From Nocardioides humi (GTDB lineage Bacteria > Actinomycetota > Actinomycetes > Propionibacteriales > Nocardioidaceae): a stretch of 64,000 bases of DNA. The stretch lies in NCBI RefSeq assembly GCF_006494775.1, contig NZ_CP041146.1:6008501-6072500 (forward strand), in the 5' to 3' direction. The notes under the pieces are model-generated. The model was not told the origin of the DNA. It worked only from the letters and a program-made list of their open reading frames with translations, and did not search any database. Of this stretch, positions 26,392-36,170 are shown piece after piece (positions within the stretch are counted from its first letter, which is position 1; every line of letters begins with the position of its first letter). The position numbers were made by a program, and so were the translations under genes.

Positions 26392-29300
26392 TCACAGACC
26401 GAGGCGGTCGAGCTCCACGGCGTACGGCGCGGCGCGCAGCCGGGAGGTCGTGGCGCGGGCACGCGCGGCGTGCTCGGCGGTCGCCGCAGGGTCGCCGAGC
26501 GCGCGGTGCAGCACCGCCAGGGCGGTGTCGACGGGCCCGTAGCAGCAGGTGCCCTGCCACACCGCCCGGTCCGTCCACGGCCTGAGCCGCTCGAGGTAGC
26601 GCCGCGCCAGCTCCCGGTCGCCGGCCGTCGCCGCCGCACGGGCGCCGATGACATGCGTGGCGAGCCAGGTGGAGTCCTCCGGCACCTCCTCCAGGGCGAG
26701 CGTCGCGTGCCGACGGACCAGCGACGCCGGCCGCCCCGCGGCCATCGCCGCGAGCGCCAGCGCGGCGTGCCAGGCCGGTACGCCGGGCTGTCCCGCCACC
26801 AGCAGCTCCAGCGTCTCGGTGAGCTCCTCGAGGCGGCCCTGCGTCAGGCGCAGGCCGAGCAGCTGGCCGGCCTCCGCGGCGAAGGCCCGCGACGCGGAGA
26901 CCGGCCCGAAGAAGGCCCCGGCCTCCGCCGCGATGCGCTCGGCCGCGGCGTCGTCGCCGTCGAGGTGGGCGACGGCCGCGCGGGCGTAGGTGAGCGCCCA
27001 CCGCCGGCCGACATCGCCCACCTGGTCCACCAGGGCGGCCATCCGGTCCACGGCCTCCCGGAGCCCGATGCCGTCGCCCTCCTGCATCCGCACCGAGAAC
27101 ATCAGGTGCCACGCCTCGAACCGCGCGACGGGCTCCCCGGTGCGCTCGCCGATGTCGAGCAGCTCCTCGGTCAGCGCGCGCCGCCGGTCGAGGTCGCCGG
27201 GCATCCCCAGCGACATGTAGGTGAACGGCAGCACCCGGGCCCGGTCGGCGTGGGTCGTCGCCAGCCGCTCCGCCTCCTCGAACAGCGCGCGACCGCGCGG
27301 CGCCTCCGGGGTGTGGGACCAGGCGAGGCTGGCCGCGCCGCAGACCGGGGCGCGCAGGGCCGGTGTGCGGAGCACGGCGAGCACCTGGTCCAGCAGCTCC
27401 GGTACGCCGTCGGGCGGCATGCCGCTGGCGGTGGTGCCCCCGAGCTGGAGCAGCGCGAAGCAGGCGTCCGAGACGAGCTCCTCGTCGCCGAGGAGCAGGG
27501 CCTCCCGCAGCGCCTCCACGAGGGTGGGCAGGTGGTCCGGGTCGCCCGCGAGGCGCCGCTCGTCGCCCAGCCAGATCCGGAGGGCGAGCACCAGCCGTGC
27601 ATCGGAGACCCCGGTCGCCAGCGCCCGCTCCAGCCACTCGACCGCGTCGCGGTGGGCGCCGTCGCGCGCGGCGTCGGCCGCCGCGGCCCGGCAGGCCTCG
27701 ACCGCCTCGCCGGTCGCCAGCGGCCCGGCAGCGAGGAGCTGGCGCGCCACCACCAAGGGCGCCGCGCCCGCCTCCCGGGCCGCGCGGCCCAGCTCGGCGT
27801 GGAGCTCCTGGCGCAGCGACGGCGGCTGCTCGGCGTACACCGCGTCGCCGAGCGCACCATGGCGGAACTGGATGCCGCCGCCCGCGGTCACCGTCACGAT
27901 GTGACCGGGCAGCTCGCCCTCGCCGAGGGCGGCGGCAGGGAACCCGTCCCCGGCGACGGCGGCGCGGACCACCATCCGCCGGCCGTCACGGTCGAGGTCG
28001 CGCAGCAGGGCGACGGCGAGCTGACCGAGCTCGGCGACCAGGCCCCGGCGCTCCGCGCCCTCCAGGAGAGGGTCGGCGCTGGCGAGCACCAGTCCGAGGA
28101 TGAGCGGGTTGCCGCCCGTGTACGACAGCAGCCGGTCGATGGCGGCGGCCGTGGCCTCTCCGCCCGTGCGTTCCACGGCGATGTGCCCCACCGCGTCGCG
28201 GCCGAGGCCGTCGAGCGCCACGTGCTCCGCGGGCGGGTCAACGGCGACCGACTGGTCCGATCGGCCGTGGCCACCGTGGATCAGCAGCACGCGCTCGGCG
28301 CGGGCGGCCTCGACCAGTGCGGCGAGCGCCGACGGCCCGAGCGCGTCGGAGTCGTCGACGACGACCGCGATCGGCACCGTGGCGGCCGCGGCGGCGACCG
28401 CACCGGCGAACCCAGCGAGGACGCCGGCCGGACCGGGATCCGCACCCAGCTCCTCCAGCACCGCCCGCAGCACGCCCACAGCGGAGTCGAGGTGGTCCGG
28501 CGCGGCGACGTGGACCACGCGGATCCCGAGGGCCCGGAGGTGGCCCCCGGTCTCGACGAGCAGCCGGGTGACGCCGGACCCGGGCTCGCCGTGGACCTGG
28601 ACGACGCCGCCGCGGGCCACCCCGGCCAGGACCGCGCGGAGCTCCTGCTCGCGGCCGACGTACTCCGTCGTGCCGCCGTGCCGAGGCGCGCCTCCCGCCG
28701 TCGTGGCGACCGGGTTGAGCAGCCGGGCTTCGACCGCCTCCAGCAGCGGACCCGCCTCCAGCCCGAGGTCGCCGCGCAGCCGTCGACGGGCCGCGGAGAC
28801 CGCGGCCAGCGCCTCGCCGCGCCGCCCGGCGAGGGCGAGCGCCTCGGCCAGCATCGCCTGCCGCCACTCGTCGTACGGCGACTCCGCGGCCAGCCGCTCC
28901 GCCTCGGTCAGCGCCCACGCGGGTCGCGGCAGCGCGATCGCCGCAGCCAGCCGGATGTTCTCGACGCCGCGCCGGGTGGCCGCGTGGGAGCGGCGCGCGG
29001 CGCTCACCGCCGGCAGGTGGTCGAGGGCGTCGTAGGGTCGCTCGCCCCACTCCGGCAGGACGGTGTCGGCCAGCTGGAAGCAGGCCCGCGGGTCGCCGCG
29101 CTCCAGCAGGAGCTCGGCCTCCGCGGCGAGGGCGCCCAGCCGCGCGACGTCCGTCGGTACGCCGAGCCGGTAGCCGGTCGGGGTCGTCGCGACCACGGCG
29201 TCGCCGTACGCCGCCCGGACCCGGCTCACCTGGTTCTGGATCGTGGCGCGCAGGTGGCGCGGGGGCTCCCCCTCCCAGATCGCCTCGGCCAGCACCTCGA

Positions 29301-29436
29301 CCGGCACCGGCGAGGGGGAGGCCAGCGCGAGCCGCTCCAGGAGCCGGCGCTGGGCGAGCGTCGGGCTCCCCAGGGACTCCCCCTCAGGGCCGACGAGCGT
29401 GCACGGGCAGAGCACGCGCAGCTCGATGTCGGGCAC
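26392..29436 (-). CDS. AfsR/SARP-like regulator: winged helix + BTAD + ATPase domain
   Basis: A 1014-residue multidomain regulator: an OmpR-like winged helix (LAQRRLLERLALAS..., TIQNQVSRVRAAYGDAVV, residues about 1-95), a BTAD helical domain (about 100-240), a NACHT/STAND-type ATPase-like domain and a long TPR-like alpha-helical C-terminus. The P-loop position reads GEPGSGVT (residues 283-290), with Val where the Walker A lysine should be, while a Walker-B-like IAVVVDDSDAL follows. ATP binding may therefore be lost or altered. The GTG start is six bases after mpa, so it is probably co-transcribed with the proteasome ATPase. Target genes are unknown. Confidence 0.8.
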   Translation of the reverse strand: MPDIELRVLCPCTLVGPEGESLGSPTLAQRRLLERLALASPSPVPVEVLAEAIWEGEPPRHLRATIQNQVSRVRAAYGDAVVATTPTGYRLGVPTDVARLGALAAEAELLLERGDPRACFQLADTVLPEWGERPYDALDHLPAVSAARRSHAATRRGVENIRLAAAIALPRPAWALTEAERLAAESPYDEWRQAMLAEALALAGRRGEALAAVSAARRRLRGDLGLEAGPLLEAVEARLLNPVATTAGGAPRHGGTTEYVGREQELRAVLAGVARGGVVQVHGEPGSGVTRLLVETGGHLRALGIRVVHVAAPDHLDSAVGVLRAVLEELGADPGPAGVLAGFAGAVAAAAATVPIAVVVDDSDALGPSALAALVEAARAERVLLIHGGHGRSDQSVAVDPPAEHVALDGLGRDAVGHIAVERTGGEATAAAIDRLLSYTGGNPLILGLVLASADPLLEGAERRGLVAELGQLAVALLRDLDRDGRRMVVRAAVAGDGFPAAALGEGELPGHIVTVTAGGGIQFRHGALGDAVYAEQPPSLRQELHAELGRAAREAGAAPLVVARQLLAAGPLATGEAVEACRAAAADAARDGAHRDAVEWLERALATGVSDARLVLALRIWLGDERRLAGDPDHLPTLVEALREALLLGDEELVSDACFALLQLGGTTASGMPPDGVPELLDQVLAVLRTPALRAPVCGAASLAWSHTPEAPRGRALFEEAERLATTHADRARVLPFTYMSLGMPGDLDRRRALTEELLDIGERTGEPVARFEAWHLMFSVRMQEGDGIGLREAVDRMAALVDQVGDVGRRWALTYARAAVAHLDGDDAAAERIAAEAGAFFGPVSASRAFAAEAGQLLGLRLTQGRLEELTETLELLVAGQPGVPAWHAALALAAMAAGRPASLVRRHATLALEEVPEDSTWLATHVIGARAAATAGDRELARRYLERLRPWTDRAVWQGTCCYGPVDTALAVLHRALGDPAATAEHAARARATTSRLRAAPYAVELDRLGL

Positions 29437-29442
29437 AACCGG

Positions 29443-31206
29443 CTACAGGTACTGACCCGTGTCGCTGACCGTGTCGATGGAGCGGCCGGGCTCGGTGCCC
29501 TGCTTGCCCGTGATGAGCGTGCGGATGAACACGATCCGCTCGCCCTTCTTGCCCGAGATCCGCGCCCAGTCGTCGGGGTTGGTGGTGTTGGGCAGGTCCT
29601 CGTTCTCCTTGAACTCGTCGACGCACGCCTGGAGCAGGTGGGAGACCCGCAGGCCCTTCTGGTCGTGCTCGAGGAAGTCCTTGATCGCCATCTTCTTGGC
29701 GCGGTCGACGATGTTCTGGATCATCGCGCCGGAGTTGAAGTCCTTGAAGTACAGGACCTCCTTGTCGCCGTTGGCGTAGGTGACCTCGAGGAAGCGGTTC
29801 TCCTCGGTCTCGGAGTACATCCGCTCGACCGTCGCCCGGATCATCCCGCCGACCGTCGCCTGCCGGTCCTCGCCGAACTCCCGCAGGTCGTCGGGGTGCA
29901 GCGGCAGGGTGGTGGTGAGGTACTTGCTGAAGATGTCGCGCGCCGACTCCGCGTCGGGCCGCTCGATCTTGATCTTCACGTCGAGGCGGCCGGGCCGCAG
30001 GATCGCCGGGTCGATCATGTCCTCGCGGTTGGAGGCGCCGATGACCAGCACGTTCTCCAGCAGCTCGACGCCGTCGATCTCGCTGAGCAGCTGCGGGACG
30101 ATGGTGTTCTCGACGTCGCTGGACACGCCCGAGCCGCGGGTGCGGAACAGGGAGTCCATCTCGTCGAAGAACACGATGACCGGCGTACCGGTGCTCGCCT
30201 TCTCCCGGGCCCGCTGGAACACCAGCCGGATGTGCCGCTCGGTCTCGCCGACGTACTTGTTGAGCAGCTCGGGGCCCTTGATGTTGAGGAAGTACGACTT
30301 CCCCTCCTGGCCGGTCTTCGCCGCGACCTTCTTGGCCAGCGAGTTGGCGACGGCCTTCGCGATGAGCGTCTTGCCGCAGCCGGGAGGGCCGTAGAGCAGG
30401 ATCCCCTTCGGCGGCTTGAGCTCGTGCTCGGCGAACAGCTCCGGGTAGAGGTACGGCAGCTCGACCGCGTCCTGGATCATCTCGATCTGGTTGCCGAGGC
30501 CGCCGATCGTCTCGTAGGTGATGTCGGGCACCTCCTCGAGGACCAGCTCCTCGACCTCCGACTTCGGCACCCGCTCGTAGACGTAGCCCGCCCGGGAGTC
30601 GAGGAGGAGCGAGTCGCCGGCGCGCAGCGTCGTACCCATCAGCGGGTCGGCGAGGCGGACCACGCGCTCCTCGTCGGCGTTGGCGATCACCAGGACCCGC
30701 TCGCCGTCGGCGAGCAGCTCCTTGAACATGACGACCTCGCCGACCGTCTCGTACTCGAACGCGGCGACGACGTTGAGGGCCTCGTTGAGCATGACCTCCT
30801 GGCCGCGCCGCAGCGCGTCGAGGTCGACGGCGGGGCTCACGGTGACCCGGAGCTTGCGGCCGCCGGTGAAGACGTCGACGGTGTCGTCCTCGTTGCGCTG
30901 CAGGAAGGTGCCGAAGCCCGCCGGCGGCTGGGCTAGCCGGTCGACCTCCTCCTTCAGCTTGAGGATCTGGTCGCGGGCGTCGCGCAGCGTGCCCGCGAGC
31001 CGCTCGTTCTGGGCCGTCACCGCAGCGAGGGACCGCTGGGCCTCGCCCAGCCGCGCCTCCAGCGACCGGGCCGCCCCCGTCGGGCTGTCGACCAGACGGC
31101 GGCGCAGGTCGTGGACCTCCTCCTCGAGGTAGCGCACCTGGTCCTCGAGCTCCTCACGGCTCGGAGAGCGGTGTCCGCCGGTCGTGCCTTCTCCCATGCT
31201 CGTCAT
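29443..31206 (-). CDS. mpa: Proteasome-associated AAA ATPase Mpa/ARC
   Basis: Mpa (587 aa) is the hexameric unfoldase that binds pupylated proteins and feeds them to PrcAB. It has an N-terminal coiled coil (about residues 16-95) for Pup recognition, OB domains, an AAA core with Walker A GPPGCGKT at 273-280 and Walker [13 protein letters not shown], the arginine-finger region, and the C-terminal GQYL that docks into the alpha-ring pockets. The ATG at 31206 has AAGGAGGT seven bases upstream, one of the strongest ribosome sites in the window. It is downstream of trmI and repeat copy 4 and upstream of the BTAD regulator. Confidence 0.97.
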   Translation of the reverse strand: MTSMGEGTTGGHRSPSREELEDQVRYLEEEVHDLRRRLVDSPTGAARSLEARLGEAQRSLAAVTAQNERLAGTLRDARDQILKLKEEVDRLAQPPAGFGTFLQRNEDDTVDVFTGGRKLRVTVSPAVDLDALRRGQEVMLNEALNVVAAFEYETVGEVVMFKELLADGERVLVIANADEERVVRLADPLMGTTLRAGDSLLLDSRAGYVYERVPKSEVEELVLEEVPDITYETIGGLGNQIEMIQDAVELPYLYPELFAEHELKPPKGILLYGPPGCGKTLIAKAVANSLAKKVAAKTGQEGKSYFLNIKGPELLNKYVGETERHIRLVFQRAREKASTGTPVIVFFDEMDSLFRTRGSGVSSDVENTIVPQLLSEIDGVELLENVLVIGASNREDMIDPAILRPGRLDVKIKIERPDAESARDIFSKYLTTTLPLHPDDLREFGEDRQATVGGMIRATVERMYSETEENRFLEVTYANGDKEVLYFKDFNSGAMIQNIVDRAKKMAIKDFLEHDQKGLRVSHLLQACVDEFKENEDLPNTTNPDDWARISGKKGERIVFIRTLITGKQGTEPGRSIDTVSDTGQYL

Positions 31207-31262
31207 GGCACACCTCCTTGCTCCGACATTACTCGGGCCGGTGTTACAGGGAAGTGATTAAC

Positions 31263-31324
31263 GCGGTTTGGTCACAAACCGCATGCTTCGGGGCGGAAAT
31301 GATGCGGTTTGGGACCAAACCGCA
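31263..31324 (-). repeat. Palindrome/half-site repeat, copy 4 (double palindrome)
   Basis: Standard core palindrome at 31303-31324 and, 19 bases away, AAACCGCA at 31276-31283. In this copy the half-site is itself completed into a second palindrome (GCGGTTTG, four bases, CAAACCGC; 31263-31282), and the GATTGGGCAG tail is absent. On the minus strand the core begins nine bases after the trmI stop and precedes mpa. Confidence 0.85.
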
Positions 31325-31333
31325 CCCTCCGTC

Positions 31334-32280
31334 TCAGTCCTCGGAAAGGGTGTCCGGTACGCCGGGCGGCCGGGGCCCGGTGTAGTCAGGGCCGTAGGCG
31401 CCGGGCGCGGGACGCCGCTTCTTCAGCGGCGCGCGCTCGCCGGGCGCCATCCGGCGAGCCGTCACCAGGAACGCCGTGTGGCCGATCATCTTGTGCCCGG
31501 GCCGGACAGCGAGGCCCTCGACGTGCCAGTCGCGCACGAGCGACTCCCACGGCGAGGGCTCGGTGAACCCGCCGTGGACCCGCAGCGCCTCGACGAACTT
31601 CGAGAGCTGGGTGGTCGTGGCGACGTACGCGCAGACGATGCCGCCGGGCAGCAGCGCGTCGGCGGCGGCGGCGAGGCAGTCCCAGGGGGCGAGCATGTCG
31701 AGGATGATCCGGTCGCAGCGCTCCCCCGACGCCGGGAGCTCCTCGGCCAGGTCGCCAATGGTGAGCCGCCACGCGGGGTGCTCGCCGCCGAAGAACTGGG
31801 TGACGTTGCGCCGGGCGACGTCGGCGAACTCCTCCCGGCGCTCGTACGACGACACCCGGCCGTGCGGCCCGACGGCGCGCAGCAGCGAGCAGGTCAGCGC
31901 CCCGGAGCCGACGCCGGCCTCGACGACGTGGGCGCCGGGGAAGATGTCGGCCATCGCCACGATCTGGGCGGAGTCCTTCGGGTACACCACGGCGGCGCCG
32001 CGGGGCATGGAGACGACGAACTCCGAGAGCAGCGGGCGGAACACGAGGTACTCGCCCCCGGCGGAGGAGGTGACGGTGAAGCCCTCCTCGCGGCCGATCA
32101 ACTCGTCGTGCTCGAGGTGGCCCTTGTTGGAGAAGAAGCGCTTGCCCGCGACGAGCTCGAAGTTGTGCTTGCGGCCCTTGCCGTCCACCAGGCGGACCCA
32201 CTCCCCGGGGCGCAGCGGGCCGCGGTGGACGCCGGACCAGGCGTCGGGGGAACGTCGGGCGTGAGGGGCGCATCGGTCAC
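31334..32280 (-). CDS. trmI: tRNA (adenine-58-N1)-methyltransferase TrmI (frameshifted)
   Basis: TrmI methylates A58 in the tRNA T-loop using SAM. The main part contains KDSAQIVAMADIFPGAHVVEAGVGSGALT, the SAM-binding motif, and typical C-terminal elements. The N-terminal part (MTDAPLTPDVP) is in another frame; adding one base to the G-run 32246-32250 joins it to PDAWSGVHRGPLRPGEWVRLVDGKG, the family's usual first domain, for 315 aa. A TAGATT box six bases from the GTG indicates a leaderless start. The mpa-trmI-recB-like order matches M. tuberculosis Rv2115c-Rv2119. Confidence 0.88.
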
Positions 32281-32297
32281 CGGCGCAATCTACCGGC

Positions 32298-33428
32298 TCA
32301 GCGGCGTACCGCCCGGAGCAGGTCGGCGGCGGCGAGCACGCCGTACACCCGGCCCTCGTCGTCGAGCAGGACGTACTCCGAGGCCGGCGTCGCCCGGACC
32401 GTGTCGAGCAGGTCGCTCCCCGAGATCCGCACCGGCAGGGTCAGGCCGGGCTCCAGGGTGCGGGCCACCGTCGACACCGCCACCCAGGGCGCTCGCTCGG
32501 CGGGTACGGCGCGGGCGGCGGTCTCGTCCACGACGCCGACCGGTCGCCCGTCGGCGGTCGTGGTCACGATGCTGCCGGCGCCCGCCTCCCGCGCCCGGCG
32601 CATCGCCTCGGCGAGCGGTACGTCGTCGGGCACGGTGAGCGCTCGCCGGGCCAGGTCGCTGGCCACGAGGCCGGAGAACTGCCGGGTGATCCCGGCCACG
32701 GTGAGCGCCTGGCTCGCGCCCGTCCAGAGGAACAGCGCGACGACCAGCAGGATGAGCGGGTTCAGGACGGCGCCGTGGCGGGAGACCCACAGCGCCCAGA
32801 CGGCGACGAGGACGGCGATCCCGCGGCCGGTCCAGGCGGCCACCGTGGTGCCGGTGTGCACCCGCCCGGTGATCGCCCAGATGCCGGCCTTGAGGACCCG
32901 GCCGCCGTCGAGTGGCAGGCCGGGCACCAGGTTGAGGACGCCGATCATCAGGTTCGCCCCCGCGAGCCCCTCGATGACGAGGAGCAGCAGCCCGTCCGGG
33001 GTCACGAACCACAGGGCGAGCGCGGCCGCACCGACCGCGATCGAGGTGATCGGGCCGACCACGGCGATCCAGAACTCCTGGCGCGGGCGCCGGGCCTCCC
33101 CCTCGATGGCGGTCGCGCCCCCGAGGAAGTGCAGCGTGATCGAGTGCACCTTGAACCCGAACCGGCGGGCCACGACGGCGTGTGACGCCTCGTGCAGCAG
33201 GACCGCGAAGTAGAGGGCGATCGCGAACGCCACGCCGACGACGTACTTCCACCCGCCGAGGCCCGGCTGGACCTGGTCGACCCGCGGGCCCATCACGATC
33301 GCGATCAGTCCGGCGATGAGGAACCACGAGCTGGAGACCAGCACGTCGCTGCCCGCGATCCGGCCGATCCGGAACATGCCCCGGGGCACGGGGTCGCTCT
33401 CGGGGGCGGGTCGTTCGTGGCCGGACAT
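32298..33428 (-). CDS. Site-2-type membrane metalloprotease with CBS domains
   Basis: A 376-residue M50 protease: six or so hydrophobic segments, the zinc motif HEASH (ALYFAVLLHEASHAVVARR), and NLVPGLPLDGGRVLKAG, which provides the Asp ligand. A C-terminal CBS-pair region follows (from about residue 245; GSIVTTTADGRPVGVVDE, SEYVLLDDEGRVYGVLAAADLL). Such enzymes perform intramembrane proteolysis, often regulated by nucleotide binding to CBS domains; the substrate is unknown. TAGCCT at 33435-33440 lies six bases upstream of the ATG; the promoter region is shared with the divergent nuclease gene. Confidence 0.88.
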   Translation of the reverse strand: MSGHERPAPESDPVPRGMFRIGRIAGSDVLVSSSWFLIAGLIAIVMGPRVDQVQPGLGGWKYVVGVAFAIALYFAVLLHEASHAVVARRFGFKVHSITLHFLGGATAIEGEARRPRQEFWIAVVGPITSIAVGAAALALWFVTPDGLLLLVIEGLAGANLMIGVLNLVPGLPLDGGRVLKAGIWAITGRVHTGTTVAAWTGRGIAVLVAVWALWVSRHGAVLNPLILLVVALFLWTGASQALTVAGITRQFSGLVASDLARRALTVPDDVPLAEAMRRAREAGAGSIVTTTADGRPVGVVDETAARAVPAERAPWVAVSTVARTLEPGLTLPVRISGSDLLDTVRATPASEYVLLDDEGRVYGVLAAADLLRAVRR

Positions 33429-33478
33429 ATGTCGAGGCTATCCGGCTGGTGTCGGAGGGCTGTCCTAGTGTCGAGCAC

Positions 33479-35548
33479 ATGACGACGTCGACCGAGCGCA
33501 CCGGCCTCGAGCCGGCCGATCCCGCCGAGCGGGGCGGCCGGGTCGTCGACGGCGTCGAGGTGCTGGGCGCCCTGTCCCCGTCCCGCGTCGGCGACTTCCT
33601 CTCCTGCCCCCTGCTGTTCCGGCTCCGCACGATCGACCGCCTGCCGGAGCCGCCCTCCCCCGCGGCCGTCCGCGGCACCGTCGTCCACCGCGTCCTCGAG
33701 CAGCTCTTCGACCTCCCGGCCGCCTCCCGGACGCCCGAGCAGGCGGCGACCATGATCGACCCCGCCTGGGCCGAGCTGCAGGAGGCGGAGCCGGCGCTGA
33801 CCACGATGTTCCCCGACGACGGCCCCGAGATCGCGGCCTGGCTGCTGTCGTGCCGGGAGACGCTGCGGCGCTACTTCGACCTCGAGGACCCCCGGCGCCT
33901 CGAGCCGGCCGAGCGGGAGCTGTACGTCGAGACCCTCACCGACTCCCGGCTGCTGCTGCGGGGCGTGGTCGACCGGGTGGACGTGGCGCCCGATGGTGCC
34001 ATCCGAGTGGTGGACTACAAGGGCCTGGCGCTCGACACCCCGCTGCCGACACCGACCGGTTGGACCACGATGGGCGAGGTCGGGGTGGGCGATCTGCTGA
34101 TCGGCGCCGACGGCCGCGCGACGACCGTCGTACGCAAGTCGGAGATCCACCACCGACCCTGCTACCGCGTGACCTTCGCCGATGGCAGCTCGGTCGTCGC
34201 CGACAACGTGCACCTCTGGCGGGTGGTCACCACCCGTCGCCAGGAGACGACGTCGTCCGTGGTCGACAGTGATCAGCTCCACACCCTTCACCGGAATCTC
34301 GTCGCGGAGGGGAGGGGCAGATCCCTGTGGATCGAGTCGGGTGCCGCCCTGGAGCTGCCCGATCAGACGGAGCTCTCCATCTCCCCCTGGCTACTCGGCG
34401 CCTGGCTGGGCGACGGTCACAGCCGGGATGGCCGGATCGCGGTCGGCCACGACGACCTTCCCGACATGCTGGCGTTGATCAAGGAGCACTGGCCGCGTGA
34501 TGTCGCCGTCTCCGACGACCGACGCAACCACACGGTCGCGCCAGTGAGACTAGGCACCGCATGCGCCTTCGGGCACACCGAGTTCAATCCGCCGATGCCT
34601 GGCCATCCGACGCGACGCTGTGCCCACGAGGCCCAGCACGCCACGCTCTCCCCGACGAACGTGTCGCTGACGGTCGAGCTGCGTCGATGGGGACTCCTCC
34701 ACGACAAGCACATCCCAACGAGGTACCTCCGCTCCGGGATCGAGCAGCGCGTCGCCCTGGTCCGAGGTCTCATGGACACCGACGGCTGGTGGAACAAGAT
34801 CCGCCGTCGTGCGGGCTTCACGACGACGAGCGACCGTCTCGCACGCGACATGCTCGAACTCCTCCGCTCGCTCGGCATCCATCCGCAGCATTTCGTCAAG
34901 CCGTACGAGAATCCTCGTCGTGCCGGGCGCAACTGGCACGTCATCGAGTTCACCCCGTATGGCTTCAACCCGTTCTCGTTGCCGCGCAAGGCCGCCTCGG
35001 TCGATGGCGCCGTAACCGAGCTGCAGCGGCACCTGTCCCGGCGCCTCGTCGTGGCGTCCGTCCAGCCTGTCGAGCCGGTCCCGACCCAGTGCGTGGGCGT
35101 CGATGCGCCGGACTCGCTCTATCTCTGTGGGGAGGGCTTCATCCCGACCCACAACACCGGGGCCTCGCCCGGCGAGATGTTCGAGGGCAGGGCGCTCTTC
35201 CAGCTCAAGTTCTACGCCCTCGTGCTGTGGCGGATGCGCGGCGTCGTGCCGAAGATGCTGCAGCTCATCTACCTCGGCAACAGCGAGGTGCTGCGCTACG
35301 AGCCCGACGAGCACGAGCTGCTCGCCGTGGAGCGGAAGGTCCAGGCGGTCTGGGACGCCATCCGGCAGGCGACGGAGCGGCGCGAGTTCCAGTCGCGGCC
35401 GGGCGCGCTGTGCCAGTGGTGCGCGCACCGGGCGATCTGCCCGTCGTACGGCGGCACGCCGCCGCCGTTCCCGGAGCGCGAGGGAGAGCGCGAGGGAGTG
35501 GAGGTGGTCAGCCCCGGTGCGACAGCTGGGACAACTGAATCGGAGTGA
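33479..35548 (+). CDS. RecB-like PD-(D/E)XK nuclease with embedded intein
   Basis: Precursor of 689 residues. After removal of a 378-residue intein the host protein is 311 residues, of the RecB/Cas4-like family beside trmI in actinobacteria (Rv2119-like). Nuclease motifs: SPSRVGDFLSCPLLFRLR with Cys43, GTVVHRVLEQLF, GVVDRVDV, and VVDYK-TG, whose lysine directly precedes the intein. A C-terminal CQWCAHRAICP, with Cys43, gives the four cysteines of an AddB-type iron-sulfur cluster. The ATG at 33479 follows a TAGTGT box by seven bases (leaderless); an upstream in-frame GTG at 33449 is less likely. The last 41 bases overlap the convergent HAD gene. Confidence 0.9.
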   Translation: MTTSTERTGLEPADPAERGGRVVDGVEVLGALSPSRVGDFLSCPLLFRLRTIDRLPEPPSPAAVRGTVVHRVLEQLFDLPAASRTPEQAATMIDPAWAELQEAEPALTTMFPDDGPEIAAWLLSCRETLRRYFDLEDPRRLEPAERELYVETLTDSRLLLRGVVDRVDVAPDGAIRVVDYKGLALDTPLPTPTGWTTMGEVGVGDLLIGADGRATTVVRKSEIHHRPCYRVTFADGSSVVADNVHLWRVVTTRRQETTSSVVDSDQLHTLHRNLVAEGRGRSLWIESGAALELPDQTELSISPWLLGAWLGDGHSRDGRIAVGHDDLPDMLALIKEHWPRDVAVSDDRRNHTVAPVRLGTACAFGHTEFNPPMPGHPTRRCAHEAQHATLSPTNVSLTVELRRWGLLHDKHIPTRYLRSGIEQRVALVRGLMDTDGWWNKIRRRAGFTTTSDRLARDMLELLRSLGIHPQHFVKPYENPRRAGRNWHVIEFTPYGFNPFSLPRKAASVDGAVTELQRHLSRRLVVASVQPVEPVPTQCVGVDAPDSLYLCGEGFIPTHNTGASPGEMFEGRALFQLKFYALVLWRMRGVVPKMLQLIYLGNSEVLRYEPDEHELLAVERKVQAVWDAIRQATERREFQSRPGALCQWCAHRAICPSYGGTPPPFPEREGEREGVEVVSPGATAGTTESE
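34022..35155 (+). other. Intein with LAGLIDADG homing endonuclease and class-3 hallmarks
   Basis: A 378-residue protein-splicing element inserted between the catalytic Lys (VVDYK) and Thr (TGASPGEMFEG) of the nuclease. Block A is GLALDTPLPTPTGWTTMGEV...GVGD, block B VVADNVHLW, the endonuclease blocks LLGAWLGDGH and LVRGLMDTDGWW, block F PTQCVGVDAPDSLYL, block G FIPTHN. The first residue is Gly, not Cys, Ser or Ala. Trp66 (block B), Cys357 (block F) and Thr376 (block G) match the WCT signature of class-3 inteins, which use the internal Cys as first nucleophile; the +1 residue is Thr. Both DOD motifs keep their acidic residue. Base composition looks less GC-biased than the flanks, as expected for a mobile element. 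Confidence 0.88.
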
Positions 35549-36170
35549 GACCCTCGAGCGTGTCGCGGAACACCCGTCCCGGGCCGGGCGGGACCGGGAC
35601 GTGGTTCGGGACCACCAGCACCCGGCAGCCCGCCGCCGCGGCCGACGTGGCGCCGGTCGGTGAGTCCTCGATCGCCACGCAGTTGGCGGGGTCGACGCCG
35701 AGCGCGGCGGCCGCGGTGAGATAGGCCTCGGGATGCGGCTTGCCGTTGTCGACCATGTCGCCGGTGACGATCACCCGGAAGGTCTCGGGCGGCAGGTGCT
35801 CCAGGATCGGCGCGACGAAGCGCTGGTAGGACATCGTCACGAGCGCGCACGGCACCCCGGCGTCGTGCAGGGCGAGCAGCAGCTCGCGGGCGCCCGCGCA
35901 CCAGGGGACGGCGTGCCGGACGTGGGCGACGACCCCGTCGAGCAGCATCTCGACGACCTCCTCGGCGGACTGGGCGAGGCCGAGCTTGGTCTTGATGTAC
36001 TCCCCCGACGCGATCAGCTCGTTGCCGACGAGGTGCATGGCGTCCGCATGGGTCCAGGTGCCGCCGTACTCCTCGGCGATGGCCGACTCTGTCGCCATCC
36101 AGTAGGGCTCGGTGTCGACGAGCGTGCCGTCCATGTCCCACAGGACGGCAGCGGGAAGCGGCGTGCTCAG
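35508..36170 (-). CDS. HAD-family phosphatase, probable CTG start
   Basis: A beta-phosphoglucomutase-like HAD hydrolase of 220 residues. The first ATG (36134) would begin inside the catalytic motif at MDGTLVD and lose the nucleophilic Asp. The frame stays open upstream and encodes STPLPAAVLWDMDGT. No ATG, GTG or TTG is suitably placed, but a CTG at 36168-36170 has GGAGGA five bases upstream, so translation probably starts there. Other HAD motifs are present: LVTMSYQRF, DNGKPHPEAYL and AIEDSPTGATSAAAAG. The substrate is likely a small phospho-sugar or similar metabolite. Confidence 0.82.
   Translation of the reverse strand: MSTPLPAAVLWDMDGTLVDTEPYWMATESAIAEEYGGTWTHADAMHLVGNELIASGEYIKTKLGLAQSAEEVVEMLLDGVVAHVRHAVPWCAGARELLLALHDAGVPCALVTMSYQRFVAPILEHLPPETFRVIVTGDMVDNGKPHPEAYLTAAAALGVDPANCVAIEDSPTGATSAAAAGCRVLVVPNHVPVPPGPGRVFRDTLEGLTPIQLSQLSHRG

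Noticed and set aside
31263..31282. A separate, ninth repeat element
   Set aside because: It is the half-site block of copy 4 at the standard 19-nt distance, completed into a palindrome.
14424..32280. The whole proteasome region as a recently acquired island
   Set aside because: Gene order matches other actinobacteria and composition is like the rest; only the DUF559-like gene, the repeats and the intein look foreign.
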